Shown here in pieces: positions 25,125-34,654 of a stretch of DNA of 64,000 nucleotides (positions are counted from its first letter, which is position 1; every line of letters begins with the position of its first letter). The notes beneath the pieces are model-generated. The model did no database searches. It saw nothing but the letters and a program-made list of their open reading frames with translations, and was not told the origin of the DNA. A program made the translations under genes and the position numbers. Source of the DNA: Nocardia cyriacigeorgica (lineage in GTDB: Bacteria; Actinomycetota; Actinomycetes; Mycobacteriales; Mycobacteriaceae); contig NZ_JARWNX010000047.1 in the NCBI RefSeq assembly GCF_029868385.1, forward strand, positions 62,001-126,000, written 5' to 3'.

Positions 25125-25989
25125 TGATACCCTCCCGGCGCAGCGCTGCGGCTACTCGTACCCGCAGCTCGCGTCCGACTTCGAATTGCTTACCAGGAAG
25201 GGTGCGGGCGACCATCCGGATGTTCATCTGATCGACCGTGAGGTCTTCCACACCCATGACCGTCGGCTCGTCGAGCAGCAGTGGCTCGAGCCTGCGGTCG
25301 CGGTAGGCCTCTTCGCCCACCTTGTGCAGTATCTCGTTGACCCGGGTGATGTCGGCGCTGGCCGAGACCGGGACGTCGATCGCCGCACGTGCCCAATCTT
25401 TCGACAGATTCGTGACTTTCACAATCTGGCCGTTGGGCACGATGATCACCTGGCCGTCGGCGTCGCGCAATGTGGTGATCCGCAAGGTGACGTCCTCGAC
25501 CGTGCCCTCGGCCGGATCCGCGGCGCCGGTGACATTGATGCGGACCACATCACCGAACCCGTACTGACGTTCGGTGATCAGGAAGAACCCGGCCAGGATG
25601 TCCTGCACGATGCGCTGGGCGCCGAAACCGAGAGCCGCACCGAGCACCGCGGCGGGGGCTACCAGGCCGGTCACCGCGAACCCGAGTTTCTGCAACACCT
25701 CCATGCCGACCAGCACGTAGACGATGGTCAGCACCACCCAGGTGACGACCTGGGCCAGCGCGTGCCGATGTTTGGCGGCCTCGGTGCGCACCAGCGCATC
25801 GCTGCTCTGGAAACCGGCGTCGATCTTGCGGGTGACCCGATCGCGCAGGAACGTCGCGAACCGGCTGAACAGCACCGCGCCGAGGATGAGCAGCACGATT
25901 TCCAGACCGGAAGAGCGCAGCCAGGGCGTGACATCGGCGGACATCGACAGTGCGTGGATCCCCGAACTCTGGATCCCCGAGGCGAACAT
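25111..25989 (-). CDS. mscS: MscS-type mechanosensitive channel
   Basis: A 292-residue small-conductance mechanosensitive channel family protein. Three amino-terminal helices end in the pore helix GLVAPAAVLGAALGFGAQRIVQDILAGF, which is the TM3 signature. The cytosolic beta domain follows (GFGDVVRINVTGAADPAEGTVEDVTLRITTLRDADGQVIIVPNGQI). Its ATG overlaps the prfB stop by one base. The channel opens at high membrane tension, releasing solutes on hypo-osmotic shock. Confidence 0.93.
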   Translation of the reverse strand: MFASGIQSSGIHALSMSADVTPWLRSSGLEIVLLILGAVLFSRFATFLRDRVTRKIDAGFQSSDALVRTEAAKHRHALAQVVTWVVLTIVYVLVGMEVLQKLGFAVTGLVAPAAVLGAALGFGAQRIVQDILAGFFLITERQYGFGDVVRINVTGAADPAEGTVEDVTLRITTLRDADGQVIIVPNGQIVKVTNLSKDWARAAIDVPVSASADITRVNEILHKVGEEAYRDRRLEPLLLDEPTVMGVEDLTVDQMNIRMVARTLPGKQFEVGRELRVRVAAALRREGISETA

Positions 25990-27104
25990 CAGTTGGTCTG
26001 CTCCCGCATTCTCCAGCGGATACCGGACTCGATGAACGCGTCGATATCACCGTCGAGGACCGCGGACGGGTTGTTGACCTCGTAGTTGGTGCGCAGATCC
26101 TTGACCATCTGATACGGGTGCAGCACGTAGGAGCGCATCTGGTTACCCCAGGACGCGCCCTCATTGGTCTTGAGCGCGTCCATCTCGGCGCGCTCCTCCT
26201 GACGCTTGCGTTCGAGCAGTTTGGCCTGGAGCACGCGCATCGCCGAGATCTTGTTCTGCAACTGCGATTTCTCGTTCTGGCAGGTGACCACGATGCCGGT
26301 CGGGATATGGGTCAGGCGCACCGCGGAGTCGGTGGTGTTGACGCTCTGACCACCCGGCCCGGACGAGCGATACACATCGACCCTGATCTCGCCCTCGGGG
26401 ATCTCGATGTGATCGGTGGTCTCGACGACCGGAAGCACCTCGACCTCGGCGAAGGAGGTCTGGCGGCGGCCCTGGTTGTCGAACGGGCTGATCCGCACCA
26501 GTCGGTGCGTACCCATCTCCACCGACAGCGTGCCGTAGGCGTAAGGCGATTTCACCGCGAAGGTGGCGCTCTTGATACCTGCCTCTTCGGCGTAGGAGGT
26601 GTCGTAGACCTCGACGGGGTACTTGTGCCGGTCGGCCCAGCGGATGTACATGCGCATCAGCATCTCGGCCCAGTCGGCGGCGTCCACGCCACCGGCGCCG
26701 GAACGAATGTTGACCAGCGCGTCGCGTTTGTCGTATTCGCCCGACAGCAGGGTGCGGACCTCCATGGCCTCCACATCGGCGTGCAGGGCGGCGCGTTCGG
26801 CGTCGGCGTCGGCCAGTGCGGCGGTCATCGCCTCGCCTTCTTCGCCCTCGGCCAGCTCGTAGAGGACCGGCAGATCTTCCAGCCGTTGGCGCAGCTCCTC
26901 GACCCGGCGCAGCTCACCCTGGGCGTGTGACAGCTCGCTGGTGACCTGCTGGGCGTGGTCCTGGTTGTTCCACAGATCGGGGTCGGCCGCCTGATGCTCG
27001 AGTTCATCGATGCGGCGGCGCAGCTCCTCGATGTCGAGGACCGACTCGACGGTCTTGAGCGTGGTGTCGAGTTCGGCTAGATCGGCGGATACGTCGGGAT
27101 GCAC
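25989..27104 (-). CDS. prfB: Peptide chain release factor 2
   Basis: A 371-residue class I release factor recognising UGA and UAA. The stop-codon-reading tripeptide is SPF ([13 protein letters not shown]). The catalytic GGQ is in [15 protein letters not shown]. The start is taken as the GTG at 27104 ([13 protein letters not shown]), which aligns with mycobacterial RF2; a TTG three codons upstream is an alternative. No in-frame TGA or programmed frameshift site is present in the first codons, as usual in actinobacteria. It heads the mscS-ftsEX cluster with a one-base overlap. Confidence 0.95.
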   Translation of the reverse strand: MHPDVSADLAELDTTLKTVESVLDIEELRRRIDELEHQAADPDLWNNQDHAQQVTSELSHAQGELRRVEELRQRLEDLPVLYELAEGEEGEAMTAALADADAERAALHADVEAMEVRTLLSGEYDKRDALVNIRSGAGGVDAADWAEMLMRMYIRWADRHKYPVEVYDTSYAEEAGIKSATFAVKSPYAYGTLSVEMGTHRLVRISPFDNQGRRQTSFAEVEVLPVVETTDHIEIPEGEIRVDVYRSSGPGGQSVNTTDSAVRLTHIPTGIVVTCQNEKSQLQNKISAMRVLQAKLLERKRQEERAEMDALKTNEGASWGNQMRSYVLHPYQMVKDLRTNYEVNNPSAVLDGDIDAFIESGIRWRMREQTN

Positions 27105-27154
27105 GATGTCCAAGGCTACCGGGCGGGTGCGGCCGGGTGAAACCGCAGGGCAGG

Positions 27155-28006
27155 CTATCCGGAGACGGCCCGCAAACCGCCGGGGCGTCGACCGTTGAGC
27201 GCGTCGAGCGCGGCCGTCGTCGCGGCGTCGGCGGGTAGGTAGATGATGAGCTGCTGGTCGTCGTCGGCCGGTAGATCGAGGGTTTCGTAGGCCATGCGCA
27301 GGCTGCCCGCCTCGGGATGGCGGATGCGGGTGACTCCGGTGACCCTGGGCAGGTTCGGGACCGTGTCCACGCGGTCGGTGAACGCGGCGCCGGCGGTGAT
27401 GGTGAGCCGGTCGGCGAGGGCGTCGATATTCGGGTCCGCGCGGAACGGGCCCTGTTTCAGAGTGGCGACCACATGGTCGGCGACACTGTCCCAATCGGGG
27501 AAGAAGTCCTTGGCGCGCGGATCGGTGAACACGAATCCGGCGAGATCGGGCGATTCGTCGTCGAGCTGACCGGAGGCCCGCATCAGGGTGCGGTAGCCCT
27601 CGGTGCAGGCCAGGATCTCGGTGAGCCGGTCGACCACGATCGCGGCCGCCGGTTCCAGCTGCTCGAGAATGGTGCGCACCGTCGGCCGCAGCTGCCGGTT
27701 CGGTGGTGCTTCGCCCATGCAGGTGAATCCGGAATCGGCCTTGGTGAGCCGGTAGAGGTGGACCCGTTCGCTGGGGGTGAGGCGCAGGACCTCGGCCAGC
27801 GCCGACAACACCTGGGGTGAGGGATTGCGGTCGCGGCCCTGCTCCAGGCGGGTGAGGTATTCGACGCTGACCCCCGCGAGCGTCGCGAGTTCCGAACGGC
27901 GCAGACCAGGGGTTCGGCGCCGCTGCCCGGTCGGAAGACCGACCTCGGCGGGCGTGACCGATTCGCGCCGAGTGCGCAGGAACAAGCCCATTTCGTTGGT
28001 GCTCAC
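27155..28006 (-). CDS. XRE-HTH regulator with MmyB-like ligand domain
   Basis: A 283-residue regulator. An amino-terminal XRE HTH ([43 protein letters not shown]) is followed by the MmyB-like ligand-binding domain ([15 protein letters not shown]; the downstream [17 protein letters not shown] is diagnostic). In actinobacteria this family usually sits beside a divergent oxidoreductase gene and controls it. Here the divergent gene is an NADPH-dependent FMN reductase. A perfect 11-bp-arm palindrome lies between them. The start is a GTG at 28006; an ATG five codons later is an alternative. Confidence 0.9.
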   Translation of the reverse strand: MSTNEMGLFLRTRRESVTPAEVGLPTGQRRRTPGLRRSELATLAGVSVEYLTRLEQGRDRNPSPQVLSALAEVLRLTPSERVHLYRLTKADSGFTCMGEAPPNRQLRPTVRTILEQLEPAAAIVVDRLTEILACTEGYRTLMRASGQLDDESPDLAGFVFTDPRAKDFFPDWDSVADHVVATLKQGPFRADPNIDALADRLTITAGAAFTDRVDTVPNLPRVTGVTRIRHPEAGSLRMAYETLDLPADDDQQLIIYLPADAATTAALDALNGRRPGGLRAVSG

Positions 28007-28032
28007 CCGTTCACCGTAGCCAGCTTTCCGGT

Positions 28033-28065
28033 GCCGAGGGTGGCCCTCGCACTACCACCCTCGGC
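28033..28065. promoter_or_regulatory. Long perfect palindrome between HTH regulator and FMN reductase
   Basis: The arms GCCGAGGGTGG (28033-28043) and CCACCCTCGGC (28055-28065) are perfect reverse complements around an 11-bp spacer. The element lies 27 bp upstream of the regulator and 85 bp upstream of the reductase. It is the obvious candidate operator of the divergent pair. Confidence 0.55.
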
Positions 28066-28149
28066 GCGGCCTCCATCGGCATCCGGATGTCGATGACAGT
28101 GATTGCCGAGCGGCCGCCACGGTCGCACCTCGAACCGAAGGAGAACAGC

Positions 28150-28743
28150 ATGACCTCGCCACTGAAGCTCGCGGTGATCATCGGCAGCGTCCGGGAGGGA
28201 CGGTTCGGCCCGGTGGTGGCCTCGTGGTTCGCCGACCTGGCCCGCGCGCACGGCGGATACGACGTCGACGTGATCGACCTGGCCGATTACGAGATCCCCA
28301 TGGAGCTGCCCGCCGCCCCGCCCGCCATGGACCCCGAGCCGCAACGGCCCGTCGGGATGAGCGAGCTGACCGAGCGGCTCTCGGCGGCCGACGCCTACGT
28401 CATCGTCACCCCTGATTACAACCGCAGTTTCCCGGCCTCGATCAAGGCCGCCATCGACTGGTATTTCACCCAGTGGAGCGGCAAGACCGTGGGATTCGTC
28501 GGCTACAGCGGCGGCAGCGGCGGACTGCTGGCCATCGAAGGACTGCGGCAGGTGTTCAACGAACTCGATGCCCACACCCTGCGCGAGTACGTATCGTTCC
28601 CGCGCTACTACCTGCTCTTCGACGAGAACGGGTCGTTGCTCGAACCGGAGGAGCCGGTGGCGGCGGCACGGACGATGCTCGATCGGCTGCACTGGTGGGC
28701 GACGGCGCTGACGCTGGCTCGGTCGGCGGCGGCCGCCGCCTGA
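28150..28743 (+). CDS. NADPH-dependent FMN reductase family protein
   Basis: A 197-residue flavodoxin-fold protein. The FMN phosphate loop is GSVREGRFGP near the start, the isoalloxazine loop is TPDYNRSFPASIKAAIDWY, and GFVGYSGGSGG follows. It reduces flavins or quinone-like compounds with NAD(P)H. AAGGAG lies 7 nt before the ATG at 28150, which is preferred over an ATG 63 bp earlier. The gene is divergent from an MmyB-like regulator. Confidence 0.9.
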   Translation: MTSPLKLAVIIGSVREGRFGPVVASWFADLARAHGGYDVDVIDLADYEIPMELPAAPPAMDPEPQRPVGMSELTERLSAADAYVIVTPDYNRSFPASIKAAIDWYFTQWSGKTVGFVGYSGGSGGLLAIEGLRQVFNELDAHTLREYVSFPRYYLLFDENGSLLEPEEPVAAARTMLDRLHWWATALTLARSAAAAA

Positions 28744-28796
28744 TGTGCGGGAGCAAGCAGTGCGGGGCGACGATGGATTACCGATAGGGTTCGGAG

Positions 28797-29582
28797 GTGG
28801 CTGCACACACTTCCGATCTCGAACTCGCCCTGCGACTCGCCGATGCGGCGGACGCGATCACCAAAGAGCGTTTCGGTGCGCTGGATCTCAAAGTCGACGC
28901 CAAACCGGATCTGACACCGGTGTCGGACGCGGATCTGGCGGTGGAACGGCAGATTCGGCAGATCCTCGAACGTGAGCGTCCCGCCGATTCGGTGCTGGGA
29001 GAGGAGTTCGGTGGCGATGCCGAGTTCACCGGCAGACAGTGGGTGATCGATCCGATCGACGGCACCAAGAACTTCGTGCGCCGGGTTCCGGTGTGGGCGA
29101 CGCTCATCGCGTTGCTGGAGGACGGTGTGCCGGTGGTCGGCGTGGTGAGCGCACCGGCACTGGCCCGGCGCTGGTGGGCGGCCGCGGGTTCGGGCGCCTG
29201 GTCCAGCTTCCATCCCGGCGCGCCGAAGCCGATCACCGTCTCCGCGGTCGCCGACCTGGATTCGGCCAGCCTCGCCTTCTCCAGCCTGTCCGGCTGGCGT
29301 GATCGCGGTCTGCGGGAGAAGTTCATCGAGGTCACCGATCAGGTGTGGCGGGTGCGCGGGTACGGGGATTTCCTCAGCTACTGCCTGGTCGCCGAGGGCG
29401 CGGTGGATATCGCCACCGAACCCGAGGTGTCGCTGTGGGACCTGGCTGCCCTCGACATCCTGGTCCGCGAGGCGGGCGGAACTTTCACGTCCCTCGACGG
29501 AACCTCCGGCCCGCACGGCGGTGACGCGGTGGCTACGAACGGACGCCTGCACCAACAGATCCTCGACCGCCTGCACCCCTGA
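28797..29582 (+). CDS. hisN: Inositol-monophosphatase-like phosphatase, probable histidinol-phosphatase
   Basis: A 261-residue Mg-dependent phosphatase of the IMPase superfamily. Metal ligands appear in LGEEFGG and in the signature [24 protein letters not shown], and the second aspartate motif is [17 protein letters not shown]. The length and sequence suit the actinobacterial HisN, which dephosphorylates histidinol phosphate. The GTG at 28797 is preceded by TAGGGT with 6 nt spacing, suggesting leaderless expression. In M. tuberculosis the homologue Rv3137 lies near fadE24/fadE23, and a similar relation holds here at some distance. Confidence 0.88.
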   Translation: MAAHTSDLELALRLADAADAITKERFGALDLKVDAKPDLTPVSDADLAVERQIRQILERERPADSVLGEEFGGDAEFTGRQWVIDPIDGTKNFVRRVPVWATLIALLEDGVPVVGVVSAPALARRWWAAAGSGAWSSFHPGAPKPITVSAVADLDSASLAFSSLSGWRDRGLREKFIEVTDQVWRVRGYGDFLSYCLVAEGAVDIATEPEVSLWDLAALDILVREAGGTFTSLDGTSGPHGGDAVATNGRLHQQILDRLHP

Positions 29583-29729
29583 GGCGGCGCCTGCGCGGTC
29601 CGCCTCTCGGTGGCATCAGCAGGGGCAAGGTCGACGTCTGCCGGGCGACCGGAGCGGGTGCCGGCCGACGAATCGCATCGCGCCCTCAACGATCGACCAA
29701 TGGCTCCCTGATCAGTGAGAGTGCCATGC

Positions 29730-30140
29730 CTACACTGCAAGGGGTCCTTGCAGCGATTCGTGGTAGTGGATTCCCTTCCATCCGTTGTCGGTGCGATGCG
29801 CGATCAGCGTGGCGCGGCCGTGCACGATGAACGGCTCATGCCCTCCGGTCGTCTCACCCTCGATATGGAAGGAAAAGAACGCGTAAGCGACGTTTTCGAT
29901 GATGTCGATCCGCACGTCGGAGACGGTGATGACGTGCACGTCACCGATGTCCCGGAAAACCCGGTCGAAGTACAGGTCGATCGAGGCCTTGCCCAGTACC
30001 GGTCGGGCCAATTCGGAGGGGCAGTACACAGTTTCGTACTCAGAGTCCCACATCGATTGGAGTGTGGCAGCATCCCGTCTCGCCCACCCCCTCTGATAAG
30101 CCTCGATCAGTGCGGCAACATCTTCGGCGTCGTTCGTCAT
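29730..30140 (-). CDS. SnoaL/DUF4440-type NTF2-fold protein
   Basis: A 136-residue cone-shaped NTF2-like protein (AEDVAALIEAYQRGWARRDAATLQSMWD, later FIVHGRATLIAHRTDNGWKGIHYHES). Family members are small isomerases or hydrolases or simply bind ligands; no catalytic set is certain here. The ATG at 30140 is preceded by TAGCGT with 7 nt spacing, and that -10 is 19 bp from TTGACC, so transcription is predicted leaderless and MerR-activated. No MerR gene is adjacent. Confidence 0.82.
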   Translation of the reverse strand: MTNDAEDVAALIEAYQRGWARRDAATLQSMWDSEYETVYCPSELARPVLGKASIDLYFDRVFRDIGDVHVITVSDVRIDIIENVAYAFFSFHIEGETTGGHEPFIVHGRATLIAHRTDNGWKGIHYHESLQGPLAV

Positions 30141-30147
30141 GAGCGCG

Positions 30148-30178
30148 ACGCTAGAACATCAAGTTCACTAGAGGTCAA
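30148..30178 (-). promoter_or_regulatory. MerR-type promoter with 19-bp spacer, leaderless start
   Basis: On the minus strand TTGACC (30178-30173) and TAGCGT (30153-30148) are separated by 19 bp. The spacer contains an imperfect dyad CTCTAGTGAACTTGA like those bound by SoxR/MerR proteins. The -10 is 7 nt from the ATG. The rest of the roughly 340-bp gap up to recQ at 30483 holds only the recQ -10; I see no further gene in it. Confidence 0.6.
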
Positions 30179-30482
30179 GTTGTCCGCGATACTCGGGTTG
30201 CTGTCTCGTGCGGCGATTGGTCGTGCTCGGACTACCACTCGCGATCTTGGGGAGCAGCAGCCTCGCAGCAGTTCGAACGCATTTCGGGACAGGCCCAAGA
30301 GATCGGCACTGGTGCTGGCCGGCGCGTCTTCTTGGCTCCAGGTGATGCGGCTCGTCCGCAGCGACCGTCGGCGTACAAGTCCCGGATCGTAGCTATCCAC
30401 GTGTGCGCAACTTCCGATTCCGGCCCAGGTCGCGCTCGGTAGCCACCCGCAGCTGTCGGGCTGTCCTCGTAGGATGGGCCGC

Positions 30483-32354
30483 GTGGAAACAGCCGACGCC
30501 CTCGCCGCCGTAGACCGCACCGTCACCGGTGCCGAACCCGATGCGGCGCAACAGGTTCTACGTCGGGTGTTCGGATACGACAGTTTCCGCGGCGATCAGC
30601 AGCACATCGTCGACCATGTCGTCGCCGGTGGTGACGCCCTGGTGTTGATGCCGACCGGCGGCGGCAAATCCCTCTGCTATCAGGTGCCCGCGCTGGTGCG
30701 GCCGGGCGTCGGCGTCGTGGTGTCGCCGCTGATCGCGCTCATGCAGGACCAGGTCGATGCGTTGAGCGCGCTCGGCGTGCGGGCCGGGTTCCTCAATTCC
30801 ACCCAGAACCCGGATGAGCGCCGCATGGTGGAGGCACAGTACATCGCGGGCGAGCTGGATCTGCTGTACCTGGCGCCGGAGCGGCTGCGGCTGGAATCCA
30901 CGGCCAGGCTGCTCGAACGCGGCCGCATCGCGCTGTTCGCCATCGATGAGGCACACTGCGTATCGCAATGGGGCCACGACTTCCGCCCCGACTATCTCGC
31001 CCTGTCGCTGCTGCATGAACGCTGGCCCGATGTGCCGCGCATCGCGCTCACCGCGACCGCCACCGAGAAGACCCGCGACGAGATCATCGAACGGCTCGAT
31101 CTGGGCGGTGCCCGCCGATTCGTGGCCAGCTTCGATCGGCCCAACATCCAGTACCGCATCGAGCCGAAGAACCGGCCCGACCGGCAGTTGCTCGATTTCA
31201 TCCGCGCCGAACACGCGGGTGACGCGGGCATCGTCTACTGCCTGTCCAGGAACTCGGTGGAGAAGACCGCGGCCTTCCTCACCGAGAACGGCATCCGCGC
31301 CGTGCCGTATCACGCGGGTCTCGACAATCGCACCCGCGCCGAGAACCAGTCGAGGTTCCTGCGTGAGGACGGACTCGTCGTGGTCGCCACCATCGCCTTC
31401 GGTATGGGCATCGACAAGCCGGACGTCCGGTTCGTCGCCCACCTCGACCTGCCCAAATCGGTCGAGGGCTACTACCAGGAAACCGGTCGCGCAGGCCGCG
31501 ACGGACAACCCTCCACCGCGTGGATGGTGTACGGACTCAACGACGTCGTGCAGCAGCGCAAACTCATCGACGCCTCCGACGGTGACGCCGCGCATCGCAG
31601 GCAGCTGCAACTGCATCTCGACGCCATGCTGGCGCTGTGCGAGACGGTGAGCTGCCGCCGCACCCAGCTGCTGGCCTATTTCGGGCAGCGCGGCGAACCT
31701 TGCGGCAACTGCGATACCTGCCTGAACCCGCCGGAATCATGGGACGGCACCGTCGCGGCACAGAAGCTGCTCTCGACCGTGCTGCGGTTGAAACGCGAGC
31801 GCGGGCAGAGCTTCGGCGCGGGCCATCTCATCGACATCCTGCTCGGCAAGAAGAACCCGAAGGTGCTCCAGCACGACCACCACGAACTCACGGTGTTCGG
31901 TGTCGGCACCGATCTGCGCGATGTCGAATGGCGCGGTGTGGTGCGCCAGGCGCTGGCGCAGGGCCTGCTTGCGGTGCACGGCGAGTACGGGGTGCTCACT
32001 CTCACCGAAGCCGGTAACGCCGTGCTGTTCGACGGTCACAAGGTGCTGCTGCGCCGTGAGCCCGAACGTCCGGAGCCCACCCGCGCCGCGCGAGCGGCGA
32101 AATCGGCGAAGAACCCGCCCGCCGATCTCGCGCCCGAGGATGCCGCACTGTTCGAGAAGCTGCGGGAATGGCGTGCCGCCACCGCCAAGGAGCAGGGCGT
32201 GCCCGCGTATGTGGTCTTCCACGACGCCACTCTGCGCGAGATCGCGGCCCGTAAACCGGCCGATCTGTCCGGTCTCGGCGCGGTCGGGGGAGTGGGTGAG
32301 AACAAGCTCGCCAAGTACGGCGAACAGGTGCTCGAGGTCCTGGCCGCGCAGTGA
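30483..32354 (+). CDS. recQ: ATP-dependent DNA helicase RecQ
   Basis: A 623-residue superfamily 2 helicase. Motif I is [13 protein letters not shown], the DEAH box is in [19 protein letters not shown], and motif VI is [15 protein letters not shown]. The RecQ-specific zinc site follows ([23 protein letters not shown]), then the winged helix, and an HRDC-like domain at the end ([25 protein letters not shown]). It unwinds DNA 3' to 5' in recombination and fork repair. The GTG at 30483 is chosen because TAGGAT ends 7 nt before it; an ATG three codons earlier lies within that -10. Confidence 0.95.
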   Translation: METADALAAVDRTVTGAEPDAAQQVLRRVFGYDSFRGDQQHIVDHVVAGGDALVLMPTGGGKSLCYQVPALVRPGVGVVVSPLIALMQDQVDALSALGVRAGFLNSTQNPDERRMVEAQYIAGELDLLYLAPERLRLESTARLLERGRIALFAIDEAHCVSQWGHDFRPDYLALSLLHERWPDVPRIALTATATEKTRDEIIERLDLGGARRFVASFDRPNIQYRIEPKNRPDRQLLDFIRAEHAGDAGIVYCLSRNSVEKTAAFLTENGIRAVPYHAGLDNRTRAENQSRFLREDGLVVVATIAFGMGIDKPDVRFVAHLDLPKSVEGYYQETGRAGRDGQPSTAWMVYGLNDVVQQRKLIDASDGDAAHRRQLQLHLDAMLALCETVSCRRTQLLAYFGQRGEPCGNCDTCLNPPESWDGTVAAQKLLSTVLRLKRERGQSFGAGHLIDILLGKKNPKVLQHDHHELTVFGVGTDLRDVEWRGVVRQALAQGLLAVHGEYGVLTLTEAGNAVLFDGHKVLLRREPERPEPTRAARAAKSAKNPPADLAPEDAALFEKLREWRAATAKEQGVPAYVVFHDATLREIAARKPADLSGLGAVGGVGENKLAKYGEQVLEVLAAQ

Positions 32355-32505
32355 GTCCTGGCCCGTGGGCTGGCAGCCGCGCGGCGAACGGAATGTGAAA
32401 TCTCGACCCCTCAGATCGGGCTGCCCGATCCAGTAGTCCAGGATGACTGGCGGAACTTCATCGGACGATCCAACGAGTCCAGCAGACGGCAAACGGAGGC
32501 GCGGC

Positions 32506-33645
32506 ATGAACGGGTCGGCACCTGGCGGTGGCAACGCGCGCCACCACGCGGATCGGTCCGTTCACGACGGTTCATCCGGTATCGGGCGGCGAGAACTGCT
32601 GACCGGTGCGGCCGTGGCCGCTGCCGGGTTCACGGTGGCCGGGCTCAGCCCCGCCCATGCCGTTCCCGTCGCCGAGGGCGTCACGAAATTCGGCTTCCCG
32701 CCCCGCGGTGACCGGGTCCGCGTGCTCGTCACCGGCGACGCGGGCACCGGGACCAGGGCTCAGTGGGCGGTCGCCGACGCGATCCGCGCGTTCCACCGGT
32801 GTGAGCCCTTCGATATGGCGCTCGGGCTCGGCGACAACATCTACGAGAGCGGCCCGAGCAGCGGCGAGGATCCACAGTTCGCCGAGAAGTTCGAGAACCC
32901 CAACACCGGCCTGGACTTCCCGTGGGCCATGGTGCTCGGCAATCACGACAACAGTTCGGTCCTGCCCGGTGACGGCGGCTGGCTGCTGCGCGGCGATCAC
33001 GAGGTCCGCTATCACGCCGACTCGCCGCGCTGGTGGATGCCGAGCCGCTACTACTCGGTGCGCGTGCCCGAACGCGATCCGGTGGTGGAGTTCTTCGTGC
33101 TCGACCTCAATCCGCTCGCTGTCTACTTGCCGCCGCTGTTCACGCCGTACTGGGCCGTCGACGGCCAGTTCATGAACGAACAGCGCGCCTGGCTGGACCG
33201 CGCCATTGCGGAATCGCCCGCCACCTGGAAGGTCGCCTGCACTCATCACCCGTACCTGAACAATGGGCCGCACGGTGATGCCGGGCATTACGAGGGTCTG
33301 CCGATCGAGCCCATCAACGGCGTGCACGTGAAGCAGTTCTTCGACGACCATGTGATCGGCCGCTGTCACCTGATCTTGTCCGGTCACGATCATTCCTTGC
33401 AGGTGCTCGACCAGAAGGTCGAGATGAAGGGCACGCGCCAGATCATCTCGGGCGCCGCTGCCAAGACCGTCGGCGCCCAGCCGAGAGAACTGCCGGACAC
33501 GGCGCACGGCGCCCAGTTCCAGAGCTTCCATCAGCTCGGTTTCCTGGTCCTCGACCTGGCTCCGGGCGCCATCGACGCGCGGGTGTACACGGTCGACCCG
33601 GCATCCGGTGCCGCCACCGAAGAATTCCGCCGCAGGATTGCCTGA
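32506..33645 (+). CDS. Tat-exported metallophosphoesterase (purple acid phosphatase-like)
   Basis: A 379-residue calcineurin-like phosphoesterase. The amino terminus has a Tat-style signal (GRRELLTGAAVAAAGF, then AHA cleavage near residue 52). Metal ligands are visible as GDAGTG, GLGDNIYESG, VLGNHDN, the ACTHHPYLNNG histidines and ILSGHDHSLQVL. The family hydrolyses phosphate esters outside the cell. GGAGG precedes the ATG at 32506, which is used instead of an upstream ATG that adds 21 residues. Confidence 0.9.
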   Translation: MNGSAPGGGNARHHADRSVHDGSSGIGRRELLTGAAVAAAGFTVAGLSPAHAVPVAEGVTKFGFPPRGDRVRVLVTGDAGTGTRAQWAVADAIRAFHRCEPFDMALGLGDNIYESGPSSGEDPQFAEKFENPNTGLDFPWAMVLGNHDNSSVLPGDGGWLLRGDHEVRYHADSPRWWMPSRYYSVRVPERDPVVEFFVLDLNPLAVYLPPLFTPYWAVDGQFMNEQRAWLDRAIAESPATWKVACTHHPYLNNGPHGDAGHYEGLPIEPINGVHVKQFFDDHVIGRCHLILSGHDHSLQVLDQKVEMKGTRQIISGAAAKTVGAQPRELPDTAHGAQFQSFHQLGFLVLDLAPGAIDARVYTVDPASGAATEEFRRRIA

Positions 33646-33808
33646 CCGGCCTCCTCGGCCTGCTTCGCGCGGCCCGGAGGCGGCGTCATCGGGAGCCCGG
33701 CTGCAAAGTGCCCGCGACTGCCCGCCTCGCTCATAGCCACCTCGGTGGACGCGCCGCTGGCCGCCTGAATTCCGCCGCGACGCGGGCGCCCGGGTTACCG
33801 TGCACGCC

Positions 33809-34045
33809 ATGGCATCCGGTGACGGCTCCGAAAACGGCGAAATCTCGGGCGGCTCGTCGAACGCCGAGGCGCCCGACGCCGCCCCCGTGCAGCATCGCAG
33901 CGGCGATCCGGCTGTCGAGACCGTCTGGTTGGGCCGCCGCGCCGACCCGCGCCGCCATCCCAGTTGGCCCCGCGTCTCCACCATCGCGCTGACCGTCGCG
34001 TTCATCGCGCTTCTTGTTCTCTACGTGGTGCTGCGGCCGAACTGA
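33809..34045 (+). CDS. Small tail-anchored membrane protein
   Basis: A 78-residue protein. The acidic, Ser/Ala-rich front is followed by ETVWLGRRADPRRHPSWPRV and one carboxy-terminal helix TIALTVAFIALLVLYVVL. The ATG at 33809 lies 7 nt after TACCGT, so a leaderless start is likely. The design suggests a cytosolic segment anchored at its end. I do not recognise the family. Confidence 0.65.
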   Translation: MASGDGSENGEISGGSSNAEAPDAAPVQHRSGDPAVETVWLGRRADPRRHPSWPRVSTIALTVAFIALLVLYVVLRPN

Positions 34046-34093
34046 GCCGATGATCCGTGCTCGGCGGTGTGATCCAGCTCGTCCGAGAATTAG

Positions 34094-34110
34094 TTGATTA
34101 GCGAAAGCAA
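34094..34110. promoter_or_regulatory. MarR operator copy 1
   Basis: TTGATTAGCGAAAGCAA is a 17-bp site with one mismatch from perfect symmetry, matching copy 2 at most positions. It is centred 28 bp upstream of copy 2 and overlaps the -35 region of a promoter with TATAAA at 34115-34120. Confidence 0.6.
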
Positions 34111-34121
34111 CTAATATAAAG

Positions 34122-34138
34122 TTGCTTACCGCAAGCAA
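34122..34138. promoter_or_regulatory. MarR operator copy 2
   Basis: TTGCTT-ACCGC-AAGCAA is a perfect 6-bp inverted repeat with a 5-bp spacer, lying at the expected transcription start and 25 bp before the MarR gene. With copy 1 it brackets the promoter of the marR-MFS operon. Confidence 0.65.
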
Positions 34139-34162
34139 TAATTCTCGTGTTGGGAGTCCGGC

Positions 34163-34654
34163 ATGGCAGTGTCACCCGATACCGCCCAGGACCTGACCAG
34201 AGAGCTGTACCTCATGGGCCGCGCGATCCGCGCGGCCATCGCTCATCCCGAAGAAGGTCAGCTGCTCTCGGGCGCCATCGGTGTCCTCGTGGTCCTGGAA
34301 GGTGCGGGTCTCATCCGGCAGGTCGACCTGGCCTCACATCTGTGCATCAGCCCCTCGGCGCTGAGCCGCCAGGTCGCCGAGCTGGTCACGGCGGGATACG
34401 TGACCAGGCGGGCCGACCCGACAGACGGGCGCGCCACCCTGCTGGAAGTGACCGAGGAAGGCCACGATCTGCTCCGGCGCGTTCGCGCCTCGCGGGCTCG
34501 TCGCCTCCAGGCCGTGCTCTCCGATTGGGATGAAACCGAAGCCGCGCAGGTATGCGCTGCCATCGAAAAACTCAGAAACGCGCTGGTCGCGCGTGTTCAG
34601 CACACTATGGCCGATAGGCCGGTTATCGAAGAGAGTCAGGAAGTAGATGCCTAG
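34163..34654 (+). CDS. MarR-family regulator heading an MFS operon
   Basis: A 163-residue winged-helix regulator with LIRQVDLASHLCISPSALSRQVAELVTAGYVTRRADPTDGRATLLEVTEEG. A cysteine lies in the recognition region (HLCISPS), which could be redox-sensitive. It overlaps the next gene by 8 bp. Two 17-bp operators straddle its promoter, so it is probably autoregulatory and represses the exporter as one transcript. Confidence 0.9.
   Translation: MAVSPDTAQDLTRELYLMGRAIRAAIAHPEEGQLLSGAIGVLVVLEGAGLIRQVDLASHLCISPSALSRQVAELVTAGYVTRRADPTDGRATLLEVTEEGHDLLRRVRASRARRLQAVLSDWDETEAAQVCAAIEKLRNALVARVQHTMADRPVIEESQEVDA

Noticed and set aside
24934..26085. 383-codon plus-strand frame across mscS
   Set aside because: It is antisense to mscS and the small membrane-protein gene and has no motif.
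27000..27104. Possible programmed frameshift in prfB
   Set aside because: No in-frame TGA or CTTTGA-like slippery site is present; the frame is continuous, as in other actinobacteria.
30137..30526. Minus-strand frame in the gap before recQ
   Set aside because: It overlaps the well-formed MerR-type promoter and the recQ start, has low-complexity composition and no plausible start signal.
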